A stretch of 55,925 bases of DNA from an uncultured Colwellia sp. (GTDB lineage Bacteria; Pseudomonadota; Gammaproteobacteria; Enterobacterales; Alteromonadaceae), in the NCBI GenBank assembly GCA_913020705.1, contig CAJWBY010000010.1, forward strand, positions 1 to 55,925. Direction: 5' to 3'. This document shows, piece by piece, positions 26,643 to 34,963 of the stretch. The position numbers were made by a program, and so were the translations under genes. The notes beneath the pieces are model-generated. The model was not told where the DNA came from and did not search any database. It saw only the letters and a program-made list of their open reading frames with translations. Position 1 is the stretch's first letter. Each line of letters opens with the position of its first letter.

Positions 26643-29315
26643 TTATGGCGTTGTTATCATTACATTGTCAAGACGGAAAACAGCCCCTTCACCCGTTCCC
26701 CAAGCAGGGAAAAACATTAATACATCAATCTGGCTAACATCTAAGCCTGCGTCAAATAATGTTTGTAGTGGGAATGTATATGTTTGCCATTCACCTGTAG
26801 TTGGTGCTAATCCTTCAGTGCTTCCTGTTAAAGGAAGCTCAGCAAAAGTAGTTGCGCCATCTGACTCAATTTTAAACATCCACGTGCTAGTGCCATCATT
26901 TGGTGGCGTAATAACCTTAATATCAAAGGTAACAACACCTGTTGCTAACATGCTTGATGCATCAACAAAAACACCATCGTCTGCAAAAAGGCCGACAACT
27001 GTTGGTTGTGCGCCAATAACATATTCAGCAGTCATGCCATGTTCAGTTCCATCATTTTCAAGCGTTGGTGTTGTACCACCACAACAATCCCACAATGACC
27101 ATCCAGTAGCTGGAGCTTCAGTGAATAACGCATTGTTATCAACTGTTGATGCTGTAGGATCATAAATCTTCACGTTATCTACACGGTAGATTGCACCTTC
27201 GCCAGCACCCCATGCTGGGAAGATCATTAGCACATCAATTGCACTTACATCTAATCCAGCAGTCGCTAAAGCAGATAAATTGAATGTGTATGTTTGCCAT
27301 TGGTCTAGAGCAGGAGCTACACCTTCAACGGTGTCAGTTAAAGGAAGTTCAGCAAAACTTGCGTTATTGTCTGCTTCAACTTTAAACATCCAAGCTGCAT
27401 CGCCAGGCATTGACGTTACTTTCATATCAAACTGAATAATACCATTTGAAAGAATTGAAGAAGCATCAAATGGAGCTGGAGTATCTGTATTAGCTTCTCT
27501 TGAAATAAAGCCCATTACTGTTGGCTCTGCACCGATAGAGAATTCAGCTACGTTACCGTGTGCATCATCATCTAATTCAACTGTTGGAGTAGAACCACCA
27601 CAACAATCCCACATTGGCCAGCTAGCATTTTCATCATCAGTAAATACAACTAATTGAGGAGCACCACCAACATCACCTTCAATGGCAATATTACTTACTA
27701 AGTACTCAGCACCTTCACCAGTACCCCAAGCAGGGAATATCATAACAACATCAATAGCACTTAAATCTAAGCCTGCATCCTGTAATACTGATAATGGGAA
27801 CGTATAGGTTTGCCATTCACCTTCAACTGGAGCAACACCTTCTAAACTAGTCGTTAAGTTTATATCACCCGTATTTGGTCCACCGTCACCAGCTTCAACC
27901 TTAAGGATCCATGCACTTGCAGCAGGAGGAGCCGTAACGACTTTCATGTCAAATGATAATGTACCGTTAAGATCTACTAATAGAGAAGCATCGAATGGTG
28001 ATGATTGTCCCGTAAAATCATCTGGAAAATGGCCATCTCTTGTACTAAAACCAAGCACTGTACCGTTATTGTCAGCTATAGTGAATTCAACAACATCACC
28101 TTTGTCTGCATCAGCAATAGTTGCAGGTGAAGTACCACCACAACAATCCCATGCCGCCCAGTTAGCGTTTAGCGTACCGTCAAATATAGATAAGTTCTTA
28201 GCAATACCATCGCTAGGAGGTACTGGAACTGGAGCTTTACCTTCAACAAGCGCATCTTCTAAACTGTCGTAACCGGCTCTTACCGTTTCACAACCTTTGC
28301 CGGTATCTGGGTTTTGTTTACATTGATAAACACGTACGTAGTCAACTTCAAATTTGTTAGCTGCATGAAAAGCAGTAGCGTCAACACCTAATTCGTTAAC
28401 GTTTTCAGGCCAATCACCACCAACAGCGAAGTTAAGTATTAAATAGAAATCTTTGTCATATGGAGCAGTTGCCCAATAAGTAGTCAGTTCACCTGTAAGT
28501 TGGTCATAATATTCTGTGAACCAACCTCTATGAGATAAGCCAACGGCTTGATCTTTACTGTTTGTGCGAACTTCAGATTGACGCTGTGTTGCAAAAAGGT
28601 GATCGTCCATATACCAACGAATTTCACCTTCTTGCCACTCTATTGCATAAGTATGAAAATCATCAGCTGGGTTAGCACCACTTTCTTGCATGTATGATTT
28701 ACCAGATTGAGAGTTATCTGGCCAACTTTTACCGTAATGGAGCGTTCCATAAACATGTGTTTCTGAAGTACCGTCTTCTCTAGCTGAGCCTAGGTTAACT
28801 GATTCAAAAATATCAATTTCACCAGAACGTGGCCATTCGCCATATTCTTCATTTGTTGGCATCATCCAAAATGCAGGCCAGCTGCCCTGTCCTGAAGGAA
28901 CTTTAGCGCGCATTTCCATACGACCGTATTTGAAATCACCTTTATAGCGAGTGGTCATTCGTGCTGAAGTATAAGGTAAAGCAGCACCTTCTTCTGCGGG
29001 TAGCGCTACAAGATTCAACATACCATCTTGTACGTAAGAGTTGTCAGCACTATCGGTATAACATTGCTTCTCTCCGTTTCCACCACCGTCACAGTTAATT
29101 TCATGTGTCCAGTTCTGGCCATTTATTGCTGTTCCATCAAACTCATCGTTCCACACCATTTCCCAATCAGAAACTGGTTGTAATGGATCAATATTTTCAA
29201 TATTGGTATCGGTTGCTGAATCGCCACCACAACCAGCGAGTCCTAGCGTAACTGCTAGCCCTATTGTTGCGGCCAAGCCTTGTGTTTTAAATTTAACACT
29301 GCTTTTAATTTTCAT
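26643..29315 (-). CDS. GH16 laminarinase lipoprotein with three WDCCGG modules
   Basis: The product is 890 residues from the ATG at 29315 (GGGGAGA five bases upstream; an upstream TTG at 29339 is unsupported). The lipobox is LAGC (C29), so it is a surface or periplasmic lipoprotein. GH16 covers about 48-332 with catalytic SGEIDIFES (E166, D168, E171). Three repeats of about 165 residues follow (roughly 377-548, 555-722, 729-890). Each opens with W-D-C-C-G-G (at 389, 569 and 743) and ends with WQTYTF...GLDxSxIDVxMxFPAWG..GA.Y..xN. They look like beta-sandwich carbohydrate-binding modules, possibly related to the C-terminal domain of ExoP-type GH3 enzymes. The first gene before the TonB receptor, it is preceded by promoter element A. 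Confidence 0.92.
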   Translation of the reverse strand: MKIKSSVKFKTQGLAATIGLAVTLGLAGCGGDSATDTNIENIDPLQPVSDWEMVWNDEFDGTAINGQNWTHEINCDGGGNGEKQCYTDSADNSYVQDGMLNLVALPAEEGAALPYTSARMTTRYKGDFKYGRMEMRAKVPSGQGSWPAFWMMPTNEEYGEWPRSGEIDIFESVNLGSAREDGTSETHVYGTLHYGKSWPDNSQSGKSYMQESGANPADDFHTYAIEWQEGEIRWYMDDHLFATQRQSEVRTNSKDQAVGLSHRGWFTEYYDQLTGELTTYWATAPYDKDFYLILNFAVGGDWPENVNELGVDATAFHAANKFEVDYVRVYQCKQNPDTGKGCETVRAGYDSLEDALVEGKAPVPVPPSDGIAKNLSIFDGTLNANWAAWDCCGGTSPATIADADKGDVVEFTIADNNGTVLGFSTRDGHFPDDFTGQSSPFDASLLVDLNGTLSFDMKVVTAPPAASAWILKVEAGDGGPNTGDINLTTSLEGVAPVEGEWQTYTFPLSVLQDAGLDLSAIDVVMIFPAWGTGEGAEYLVSNIAIEGDVGGAPQLVVFTDDENASWPMWDCCGGSTPTVELDDDAHGNVAEFSIGAEPTVMGFISREANTDTPAPFDASSILSNGIIQFDMKVTSMPGDAAWMFKVEADNNASFAELPLTDTVEGVAPALDQWQTYTFNLSALATAGLDVSAIDVLMIFPAWGAGEGAIYRVDNVKIYDPTASTVDNNALFTEAPATGWSLWDCCGGTTPTLENDGTEHGMTAEYVIGAQPTVVGLFADDGVFVDASSMLATGVVTFDIKVITPPNDGTSTWMFKIESDGATTFAELPLTGSTEGLAPTTGEWQTYTFPLQTLFDAGLDVSQIDVLMFFPAWGTGEGAVFRLDNVMITTP

Positions 29316-29451
29316 GTCTTCTCCCCTAGAGATGTCCAAATCAAATATTTATAATCTTTCTTATGGTGTATGTACGTGACTCTTTAATAAAAAGGTTCAC
29401 GTGAATATAAATACAATCGTAAATAAAATAATGTTTTTAACTGATTATCTT

Positions 29452-29520
29452 TTTAGCACAACGATTTACTAATTAGCATTGAAATACGGTCAGACGGGAT
29501 AGTGAAAAGTTGAAATGGAC
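29452..29520 (-). promoter_or_regulatory. Element A: conserved promoter block with bipartite site
   Basis: Read on the plus strand the block runs from TTTTAGCACAA through AATTAGCATTGAAATACGGT to AAGTTGAAATGGAC. It aligns along its length with element B at 41391-41460 (roughly three-quarters identical by eye). The core is ACGGT at 29486-29490 and TGGAC at 29516-29520, 30 bases apart. It lies 137-205 bases upstream of the GH16 start, pointing at that gene. Confidence 0.7.
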
Positions 29521-29760
29521 AAAATGAGGTGAACTGTCTTATTTTGGTGATATTATTTTTGTTTTCACTAACCCTTCTTATAGAAACCTTTTATTTTCCC
29601 CTTTTTGTAAGAAATCAAAGCAGATAATTGATTTAATTAAAAAAAACATCAATACAACCTAAAAAACACACGTAAAACGAATATCACCACATAGCCAACC
29701 TGCTTAGTTTTAGCTCATTCTGGTAAATTATTAGCCAAATCATGTGTGAATTTAATAAAA

Positions 29761-29796
29761 ATCCATTTGACCACAAAATTAAGGACGACTCACCGT
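29761..29796 (+). promoter_or_regulatory. Bipartite site facing the surface lipoprotein gene
   Basis: ATCCATTTGA at 29761 is followed by ACCGTTTCC at 29792. The half-site spacing is 31 bases, the same as in elements B and D. It lies about 275-310 bases upstream of the lipoprotein start codon. Confidence 0.55.
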
Positions 29797-30069
29797 TTCC
29801 TGATTGTTTGTGTCACTTATTAATGTACTTTGTTTGAAGCCTTATTGCGGTCAGTTTCAGTTAAATTGGACTCGAAACTCACTATAAAAAAGAATAAGAA
29901 GAGCACGCTTTAGCGTTTAATTTAGCCAGTAATTCTCTTCAATAAGGAAATATTCAACTGTTTATAAAAACAAAGTATAGCGACTTATATGTAGTTTTGT
30001 ATCTCAGGTTGATTTAAAGCACTTCAAATAAATTAATAATAACGATTGAACAGTTTATAAGGGATCAAA

Positions 30070-32757
30070 ATGAATAATCTAACAAATATGAAAAGATTCA
30101 ACAAAAGCATCATCGTACTAAGCTTAGGTTTAGCGTTGTCTGCGTGTGGTGGTTCAGACGACAAGGCTGTCGAAATTATTGAAGAGATATTGAATTCAGC
30201 ACCAACGATTAGCAGTATAGCAGTTACAACTGTTGAATCTGGCACAGCCTATAGCTACTCGTTAGTTGCTGCCGATGCCGATGGTGACACATTAACAATG
30301 TCAGCAGCCAATTTACCTGCTTGGCTAACTTTTGATAGCGCAACCGGAACGTTATCAGGTACGCCTTCAGATGCTGATGCTGGTGATACGGCAGTAACTT
30401 TAACGGTAAGTGACGGAACTGACGATATTACCCAAGCTTTTACTATTACTGTAACCCTTCCTGTTGCCGTTAATAATGCGCCGGTTATTACCAGTACAGG
30501 TGTTACTACTGCAACTGTTGGTGAAGCATACTCTTATACGTTAATGGCGACTGATGCAGACAACGACACACTTACCATGTCGGCGACTATCCCAGCTGCT
30601 CTTTCATGGCTAACATTTGATGCCGCCACGGGCATTCTTTCTGGTACGCCAGCATCGGGTGATATAGCTGCAACAGAAATTACGCTAACAGTGAATGATG
30701 GCACTGAAGATAGCATGCAAATGTTTACTATCACTGTTGCTACTGCAGGTGAACCGCCAGTTGCTGATGCGCCACGAGATGCATCTGAAGCATCATTCAT
30801 TCTTTCTGACGGTATGAGTAACTGGGAATCATGGGTTGATGCAAACGGTTCTTCACAAGTAATCACTGATCCAAATCCTGATTACGATATGGTTAATGAA
30901 ATCACTATTACCGCAAACAATTTCGTAGCAGGTTATAAACCTACTGTAGACGGCACACCAATTGATGTGAGTGCATTCGCGAGCACTGGTACCTTTGAAT
31001 TTGATCTTAAAGTGACCACAGCTCCTGCTGGAACTGAAGAGTGGTTCATAAAAATAGAAGGCGATGCAGGCATACTTGGCGATTACAGTATCTTTAAAGA
31101 TAATGGTGATCATAGTGCGATTGAAGTAGGTACATGGCAGCATTACAGCTTTAATTTAAGTGATTTAACTGGTCTTGATCTTACTGCAATTAATAACATT
31201 ATGTTATTCCCTAACTGGGCAAGTAATGGCGGAGCTGTTTATCAACTAGATAATTTTGCTTTCTATCCTGATGGCGCAAAAACTCCTGACGAAACTCGTC
31301 TTCCTGGTGACTCAGGTGATGGTGCAACAACAACAACGGCTCTAGGTATTGATTTTGAAGGTCCACAATTAACATGGGGATCATTTGATACGGCTGTTGT
31401 TCAGTATGTAGATAATCCAGATAAAACAGGCATCAACACTTCAGATACCGTTGCTTTATTAGATATTCTTCAAGATGATGGTGAATGGGCAGGGGCAAGA
31501 ACTGAAGGTATTGATACTTTTGCATTAGATGCAACAAATTGTACTGTTAAACTTGATGTTTACAAAGACACTATTGGTACAGTGCATGTTAAATTTGAGA
31601 AACAAAATGGCGATGGTTGGGGCTCAGCAGGCACAGTCGCTGTAGCTAATACAGTAGTAAATCAATGGGAAACGTTAACATTTGATACTTGTGCTTGGAT
31701 TGGTCATGCTGAAACAGGTGTAATTGATGGTTTTGCTATTCATGCAGATCAAACGAGTACAAGAGCTCAAGATACAATGAATTACTTTGATAACATCATG
31801 TTCTCTGCACAAGAAGTTACTGAAACAACTGGGCCTACGGAAGGTGCTCCAGTGCCAACACAAGCTGCAGCAGATGTTATTTCTGTATTTAGTGATACCT
31901 ATACTGCTGTTGCTGATGTAGATCTTAATCCAGATTGGGGCCAAGCTACGGTTACAACTGAAGTTGACATTGCTGGAAATAATACACTTAAAATGGCAGG
32001 TTTGAACTATCAAGGCATACAGTTCGCTGTTCAAGATGTCTCAGGTAAAACTAGCCTGCACCTTGATTATTGGACAGAAGATGCAACCTCATTTGAAGTA
32101 TTCCTAATCAGTGAAGGTCCGTTAGAAACGTCATACACTATCACTACAACTCAAGGTGGCTGGCAGAGTGTTGATATTCCATTAAGTGAATATTCAAGCG
32201 TGGTAGATTTAACTAAGGTATTTCAATTCAAGTTTGTTGGTGCTGGTACCATCTATGTTGATAATATGATGTTCACAGATACTGCCGCTACTGTTGTAAC
32301 CCCAGCAGAACCAACCACTGCAGCTCCAACTCCAACAGTTGCTGCAGCTGATGTTATTTCTGTGTTTAGTGATACCTATACTGCTGTTGCAGACGTAGAC
32401 ACCAACCCAAATTGGGGACAATCTACTGTGACAACTGTCGAGATGATTGAAGGCAATAATACGCTTAAAATGGCAGGTTTGAACTATCAAGGCATACAGT
32501 ACGCCACTCAAGATGTTTCAGGTAAAACGACCTTGCACCTTGATTACTGGACTGCAGATGCAACTACACTTGATGTATTCTTAATCAGTGAAGGTCCATT
32601 AGAAACGTCATACACCATCACTACAACTCAAGGTGGCTGGCAGAGTATTGATATTCCATTAAGTGAATATTCAAGCGTAGTAGATTTGACTAAGGCATTC
32701 CAATTCAAATTTGTAGGAAGCGGAACTGTTTATATTGATAACTTGTACTTTAACTAA
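30070..32757 (+). CDS. Non-catalytic multidomain surface lipoprotein, putative beta-glucan binder
   Basis: The product has 895 residues, a lipobox LSAC (C26) and a strong AAGGGAT ribosome site. Two putative Ig/cadherin-like repeats (about 43-132 and 135-225) carry the WLTFDxATGxLSGTP motif. Residues 235-410 are a module homologous to the WDCCGG modules of the neighbouring GH16 but without the two Cys. Residues 418-585 form another beta-rich domain. Two near-identical modules of about 139 residues (598-736, 757-895), of the kind found in Flavobacteria GH16 proteins, end ...QFKFVGxGTxYxDNxxF. There is no catalytic motif. It is transcribed divergently from the GH16/TonB operon. A role holding laminarin at the surface, analogous to SusE/SusF, is inferred. 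Confidence 0.8.
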   Translation: MNNLTNMKRFNKSIIVLSLGLALSACGGSDDKAVEIIEEILNSAPTISSIAVTTVESGTAYSYSLVAADADGDTLTMSAANLPAWLTFDSATGTLSGTPSDADAGDTAVTLTVSDGTDDITQAFTITVTLPVAVNNAPVITSTGVTTATVGEAYSYTLMATDADNDTLTMSATIPAALSWLTFDAATGILSGTPASGDIAATEITLTVNDGTEDSMQMFTITVATAGEPPVADAPRDASEASFILSDGMSNWESWVDANGSSQVITDPNPDYDMVNEITITANNFVAGYKPTVDGTPIDVSAFASTGTFEFDLKVTTAPAGTEEWFIKIEGDAGILGDYSIFKDNGDHSAIEVGTWQHYSFNLSDLTGLDLTAINNIMLFPNWASNGGAVYQLDNFAFYPDGAKTPDETRLPGDSGDGATTTTALGIDFEGPQLTWGSFDTAVVQYVDNPDKTGINTSDTVALLDILQDDGEWAGARTEGIDTFALDATNCTVKLDVYKDTIGTVHVKFEKQNGDGWGSAGTVAVANTVVNQWETLTFDTCAWIGHAETGVIDGFAIHADQTSTRAQDTMNYFDNIMFSAQEVTETTGPTEGAPVPTQAAADVISVFSDTYTAVADVDLNPDWGQATVTTEVDIAGNNTLKMAGLNYQGIQFAVQDVSGKTSLHLDYWTEDATSFEVFLISEGPLETSYTITTTQGGWQSVDIPLSEYSSVVDLTKVFQFKFVGAGTIYVDNMMFTDTAATVVTPAEPTTAAPTPTVAAADVISVFSDTYTAVADVDTNPNWGQSTVTTVEMIEGNNTLKMAGLNYQGIQYATQDVSGKTTLHLDYWTADATTLDVFLISEGPLETSYTITTTQGGWQSIDIPLSEYSSVVDLTKAFQFKFVGSGTVYIDNLYFN
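31861..32277 (+). repeat. Tandem coding repeat, copy 1 (copy 2 at 32338-32754)
   Basis: The two C-terminal modules of the lipoprotein are duplicated at DNA level as well as protein level. Long blocks are identical, for example GGCAGGTTTGAACTATCAAG in both copies, and differences are scattered single bases. A roughly 60-base Pro/Thr/Ala-rich linker separates the copies. The similarity points to recent duplication or ongoing gene conversion, and could allow module loss or gain by recombination. Confidence 0.8.
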
Positions 32758-32767
32758 GCACAAACCA

Positions 32768-32801
32768 AACTTGGCTAAATGTAAATTAGCCAAGTTTTAT
32801 T
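32768..32801 (+). terminator. Rho-independent terminator of the surface lipoprotein gene
   Basis: AACTTGGCTAA (32768-32778) pairs perfectly with TTAGCCAAGTT (32786-32796) around a 7-base loop and is followed by a T-rich tail (TTATTTAT). It begins 11 bases after the stop. Confidence 0.85.
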
Positions 32802-32818
32802 TATACGATCAGTAGAAT

Positions 32819-32846
32819 AAAAAAGGTTTACTGTAAGCCTTTTTTT
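32819..32846. terminator. Second, back-to-back terminator hairpin
   Basis: AAAAAAGGTTTAC and GTAAGCCTTTTTT pair with one G-U over 12-13 bp around a tiny loop, and the plus strand ends in seven T. The A-run on the other side makes it usable in both directions. It lies between the lipoprotein gene and the small membrane peptide gene. Confidence 0.7.
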
Positions 32847-32888
32847 AAACTCGTTTAATAGACTTATTTAAATAAGCAGAGGGGTTTT

Positions 32889-32993
32889 ATGAAATCATCA
32901 AGAAATTTACTCGAGAATGAACTCGTCTTGAATATAGCACTTGTATTTATTGTATTGTTACTTGGCAAAATTACATTGTATTTTATTGCCTAA
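32889..32993 (+). CDS. Predicted 34-residue single-span membrane peptide
   Basis: An ATG with an excellent ribosome site (GAGGGG five bases upstream) opens a 34-codon frame. It encodes a charged, polar N-terminus (MKSSRNLLENE), one hydrophobic helix of about 18 residues (residues 13-25 and 28-33, with a central GK), and ends ITLYFIA. I do not recognise a family. Two terminators precede it, so it would need its own promoter in the short space from 32847. The combination of SD, start and a clean transmembrane helix argues for a real gene, but it is short enough to arise by chance. Confidence 0.45.
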   Translation: MKSSRNLLENELVLNIALVFIVLLLGKITLYFIA

Positions 32994-33381
32994 ACAAAAA
33001 GCTAGAGGTTATACATAACGGACAAAACCTTTGGCAACTCATTTTAGCTAACTGAGTAACTTACACACTCAACATAACTACCCATAATAATGCTTACCTT
33101 ACAATTAATGTTGAAGTTAAATAATTCATTTTATTATTGGTTAGGGATGACGCTCACTCGTTATTTTTAAGACTTAATCATTTTCTACTGTTAAATACTA
33201 ACACTTCATCTTGTGCTTTTTTCAAATTAACAGCAAACTCTTCAGCCATATACAGCAAATAAATTATCAACAGACTATTTCATTTCTTATCCTATGCTTG
33301 ATTAAATGAGTAAGTCATTTATATAATGATGATTATTAAAATATTGTAGTTCGTTAACTTTAGTAAAATAGGTATGTTATT
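32994..33381. other. Intergenic region without recognisable gene
   Basis: These 388 AT-rich bases precede the uncharacterised 33382 gene. I see no strong hairpin, no bipartite glucan site and no supported frame; the promoter of the next two genes probably lies at the right end. Confidence 0.35.
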
Positions 33382-33783
33382 TTGAGTCCTACGTTTCCAG
33401 CTCATGGTCGATGCACATTTACTGTTGATAGTAATATCATCATTATCGATACATTAGGTCCATGGAACTTAGAGTTTTTCGAAATCCTTCATTCAAATCT
33501 ACAACAAACGGTTCAAGAAAACTTCAAAAATAAAGCTTATGGGATCGTTGTAGAACTTAAAGGAGAAACGCTAGCTACACAGGAAGGTCTAAATTATCAT
33601 TTACATAAAGTGAAACAAGGAAATGCTAAAGCAATTGCAATTAATATGGTTCAAAGCTCATTCGCGTTAACTACTCAAATTCAATTTGAAGCAGTTTACA
33701 ATAAAGCTGGATTAAAAAATGAATTCTTTACAGATACCACAACTGCTAAAGAATGGATAGAAAGCGTATTACTCACTTTGTAA
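33382..33783 (+). CDS. Uncharacterised small protein, possibly STAS/SpoIIAA-like
   Basis: The 133-residue protein has no signal peptide or membrane segment. Alternating strands and helices (TVDSNIIIIDTLGPWN, YGIVVELKGETLAT, AIAINMV, then a C-terminal TAKEWIES helix) recall the SpoIIAA-like/STAS-like small proteins, but the likeness is weak. No ATG is available near the N-terminus; the start used is a TTG at 33382 with AGGT about nine bases upstream. The next gene begins 33 bases after its stop, so they probably share a transcript. The codon pattern and conserved-looking hydrophobic core support a real gene. Confidence 0.6.
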   Translation: MSPTFPAHGRCTFTVDSNIIIIDTLGPWNLEFFEILHSNLQQTVQENFKNKAYGIVVELKGETLATQEGLNYHLHKVKQGNAKAIAINMVQSSFALTTQIQFEAVYNKAGLKNEFFTDTTTAKEWIESVLLTL

Positions 33784-33816
33784 AAATAAAATATAATAGT
33801 AAAACGGACTTGAACT

Positions 33817-34935
33817 ATGTTTAAGAATAAGAAAACTTGGTTTTTATTTTTTATCTTACTTATATCTGCCTTTTTCTTTAAATATACAAATAAAGTTAAC
33901 TTCGCTTCTAATACTAGAGTTACGCAGAATCCTACCTCAGAAATAAATAAGCAATTATTAGAGCCTATAACTTTAAATTCGCAACAACCAAAAGAGAAAC
34001 TAGTTCAGGAAGCATCTAATGAGGAGGATATTATTGAGTGTTCGTTGGAATCATTTGTTGAGGAAGAAGAGGATTTTGAAGTTCTACTGCAACACTTCCA
34101 ATCCTTGTCTAGCTCCACCTCACAAGATAGGCAGTTAGAGTATATTTTGTTTGCTCAATTGCCTGATAAATCTAAGCTTGAATTGTTACTTGAATATAAT
34201 CATAAATTTCCAAATAACTCATTAGCTTTAATGGAGACTGTTTCTTTATGTACCCTCATATCAAACAGTAAATGTAATAAGAGCTTAATAGATGCGGCTA
34301 TTGCTTCAGATAAAGATAATGGTGCAATGTGGTGGCACTCCGCTTTATTTTTTGCTTCAAAAAGTGATGACGACGGTGTATTTACTTCAATATCTGAACT
34401 TATCAAAACCCCCTTCTTTAATGAAAAATACGGTGAAAGAATTAAGTTGTACGGACAAGCTTTAGAGGGGACTGCCGCATATGATTTCCACTCTAATATT
34501 ATCGGAGGTATAGGTGTTGAAGCTGCAAGGCCTTTACCATTTAGCCATATTTTTAAATGGTGCAAAGAAAGCGGGGCAATAACAAAAATAAATGCATGTT
34601 TACAGTTAGGCAGTAACCTTGAAAAAAGAAGTAAGACTGGCATGTCTCAAGTTATGGGAATGCATATACAAAAACTCATATTTAAAGCTGAAGGTAATAT
34701 TGAATTAGCTCATTCACTAGAAGAAGCAAGTGAAACACTTATGAAGCCTTTATATAGTAAAGAGTTCAACAAAGCTTCATCCTTGATGTTCCATAATGAA
34801 AAATTATTACGCCATTGGTTGGAAAATTTGGATGTAATTGGTGAAATAGAGTCTGCAGAAGTATTAATTGAAGAAGCTATTTACATTTCTCAAAAGAAAG
34901 GTACTAATCTGTGTAAAACTAGTAAATCGCAATAA
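33817..34935 (+). CDS. Uncharacterised membrane-anchored protein
   Basis: The 372-residue protein has an N-terminal hydrophobic anchor (residues 9-22), a low-complexity stretch, a strongly acidic patch (EEEEDFEVL near 76) and then an alpha-helical region. The helical part, with paired Cys at several sites (for example CTLISNSKC and CKESGAITKINAC), recalls helical-repeat proteins such as Sel1/TPR types, but I cannot assign it. The Cys pairs would suit an extracytoplasmic location with disulfides. It follows the 33382 gene closely and converges on the CBS-domain gene with only 28 bases between stops. Confidence 0.7.
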   Translation: MFKNKKTWFLFFILLISAFFFKYTNKVNFASNTRVTQNPTSEINKQLLEPITLNSQQPKEKLVQEASNEEDIIECSLESFVEEEEDFEVLLQHFQSLSSSTSQDRQLEYILFAQLPDKSKLELLLEYNHKFPNNSLALMETVSLCTLISNSKCNKSLIDAAIASDKDNGAMWWHSALFFASKSDDDGVFTSISELIKTPFFNEKYGERIKLYGQALEGTAAYDFHSNIIGGIGVEAARPLPFSHIFKWCKESGAITKINACLQLGSNLEKRSKTGMSQVMGMHIQKLIFKAEGNIELAHSLEEASETLMKPLYSKEFNKASSLMFHNEKLLRHWLENLDVIGEIESAEVLIEEAIYISQKKGTNLCKTSKSQ

Positions 34936-34963
34936 CCGTTTTATTAGCAAAGACTTAATTCTG

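Larger units (their letters stand above)
29316..30069. other. Divergent 754-base regulatory region between GH16/TonB operon and surface lipoprotein
   Basis: No gene is apparent. It contains element A facing the GH16 gene and a site facing the lipoprotein gene, both listed separately. A third possible site, GCGGT at 29847-29851 with TGGAC at 29867-29871, has 20-base spacing (two helical turns). The region is long for an intergenic gap and AT-rich, which fits a complex divergent promoter. Confidence 0.6.

Noticed and set aside
26665..27165. 166-codon plus-strand frame opposite the GH16 repeats
   Set aside because: It is a shadow of the repeated coding sequence on the other strand, with no ribosome site or recognisable domain.
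31861..32754. Direct repeat considered as a mobile-element or CRISPR-like repeat
   Set aside because: The repeats are full protein modules in the same frame of one gene, so domain duplication explains them.
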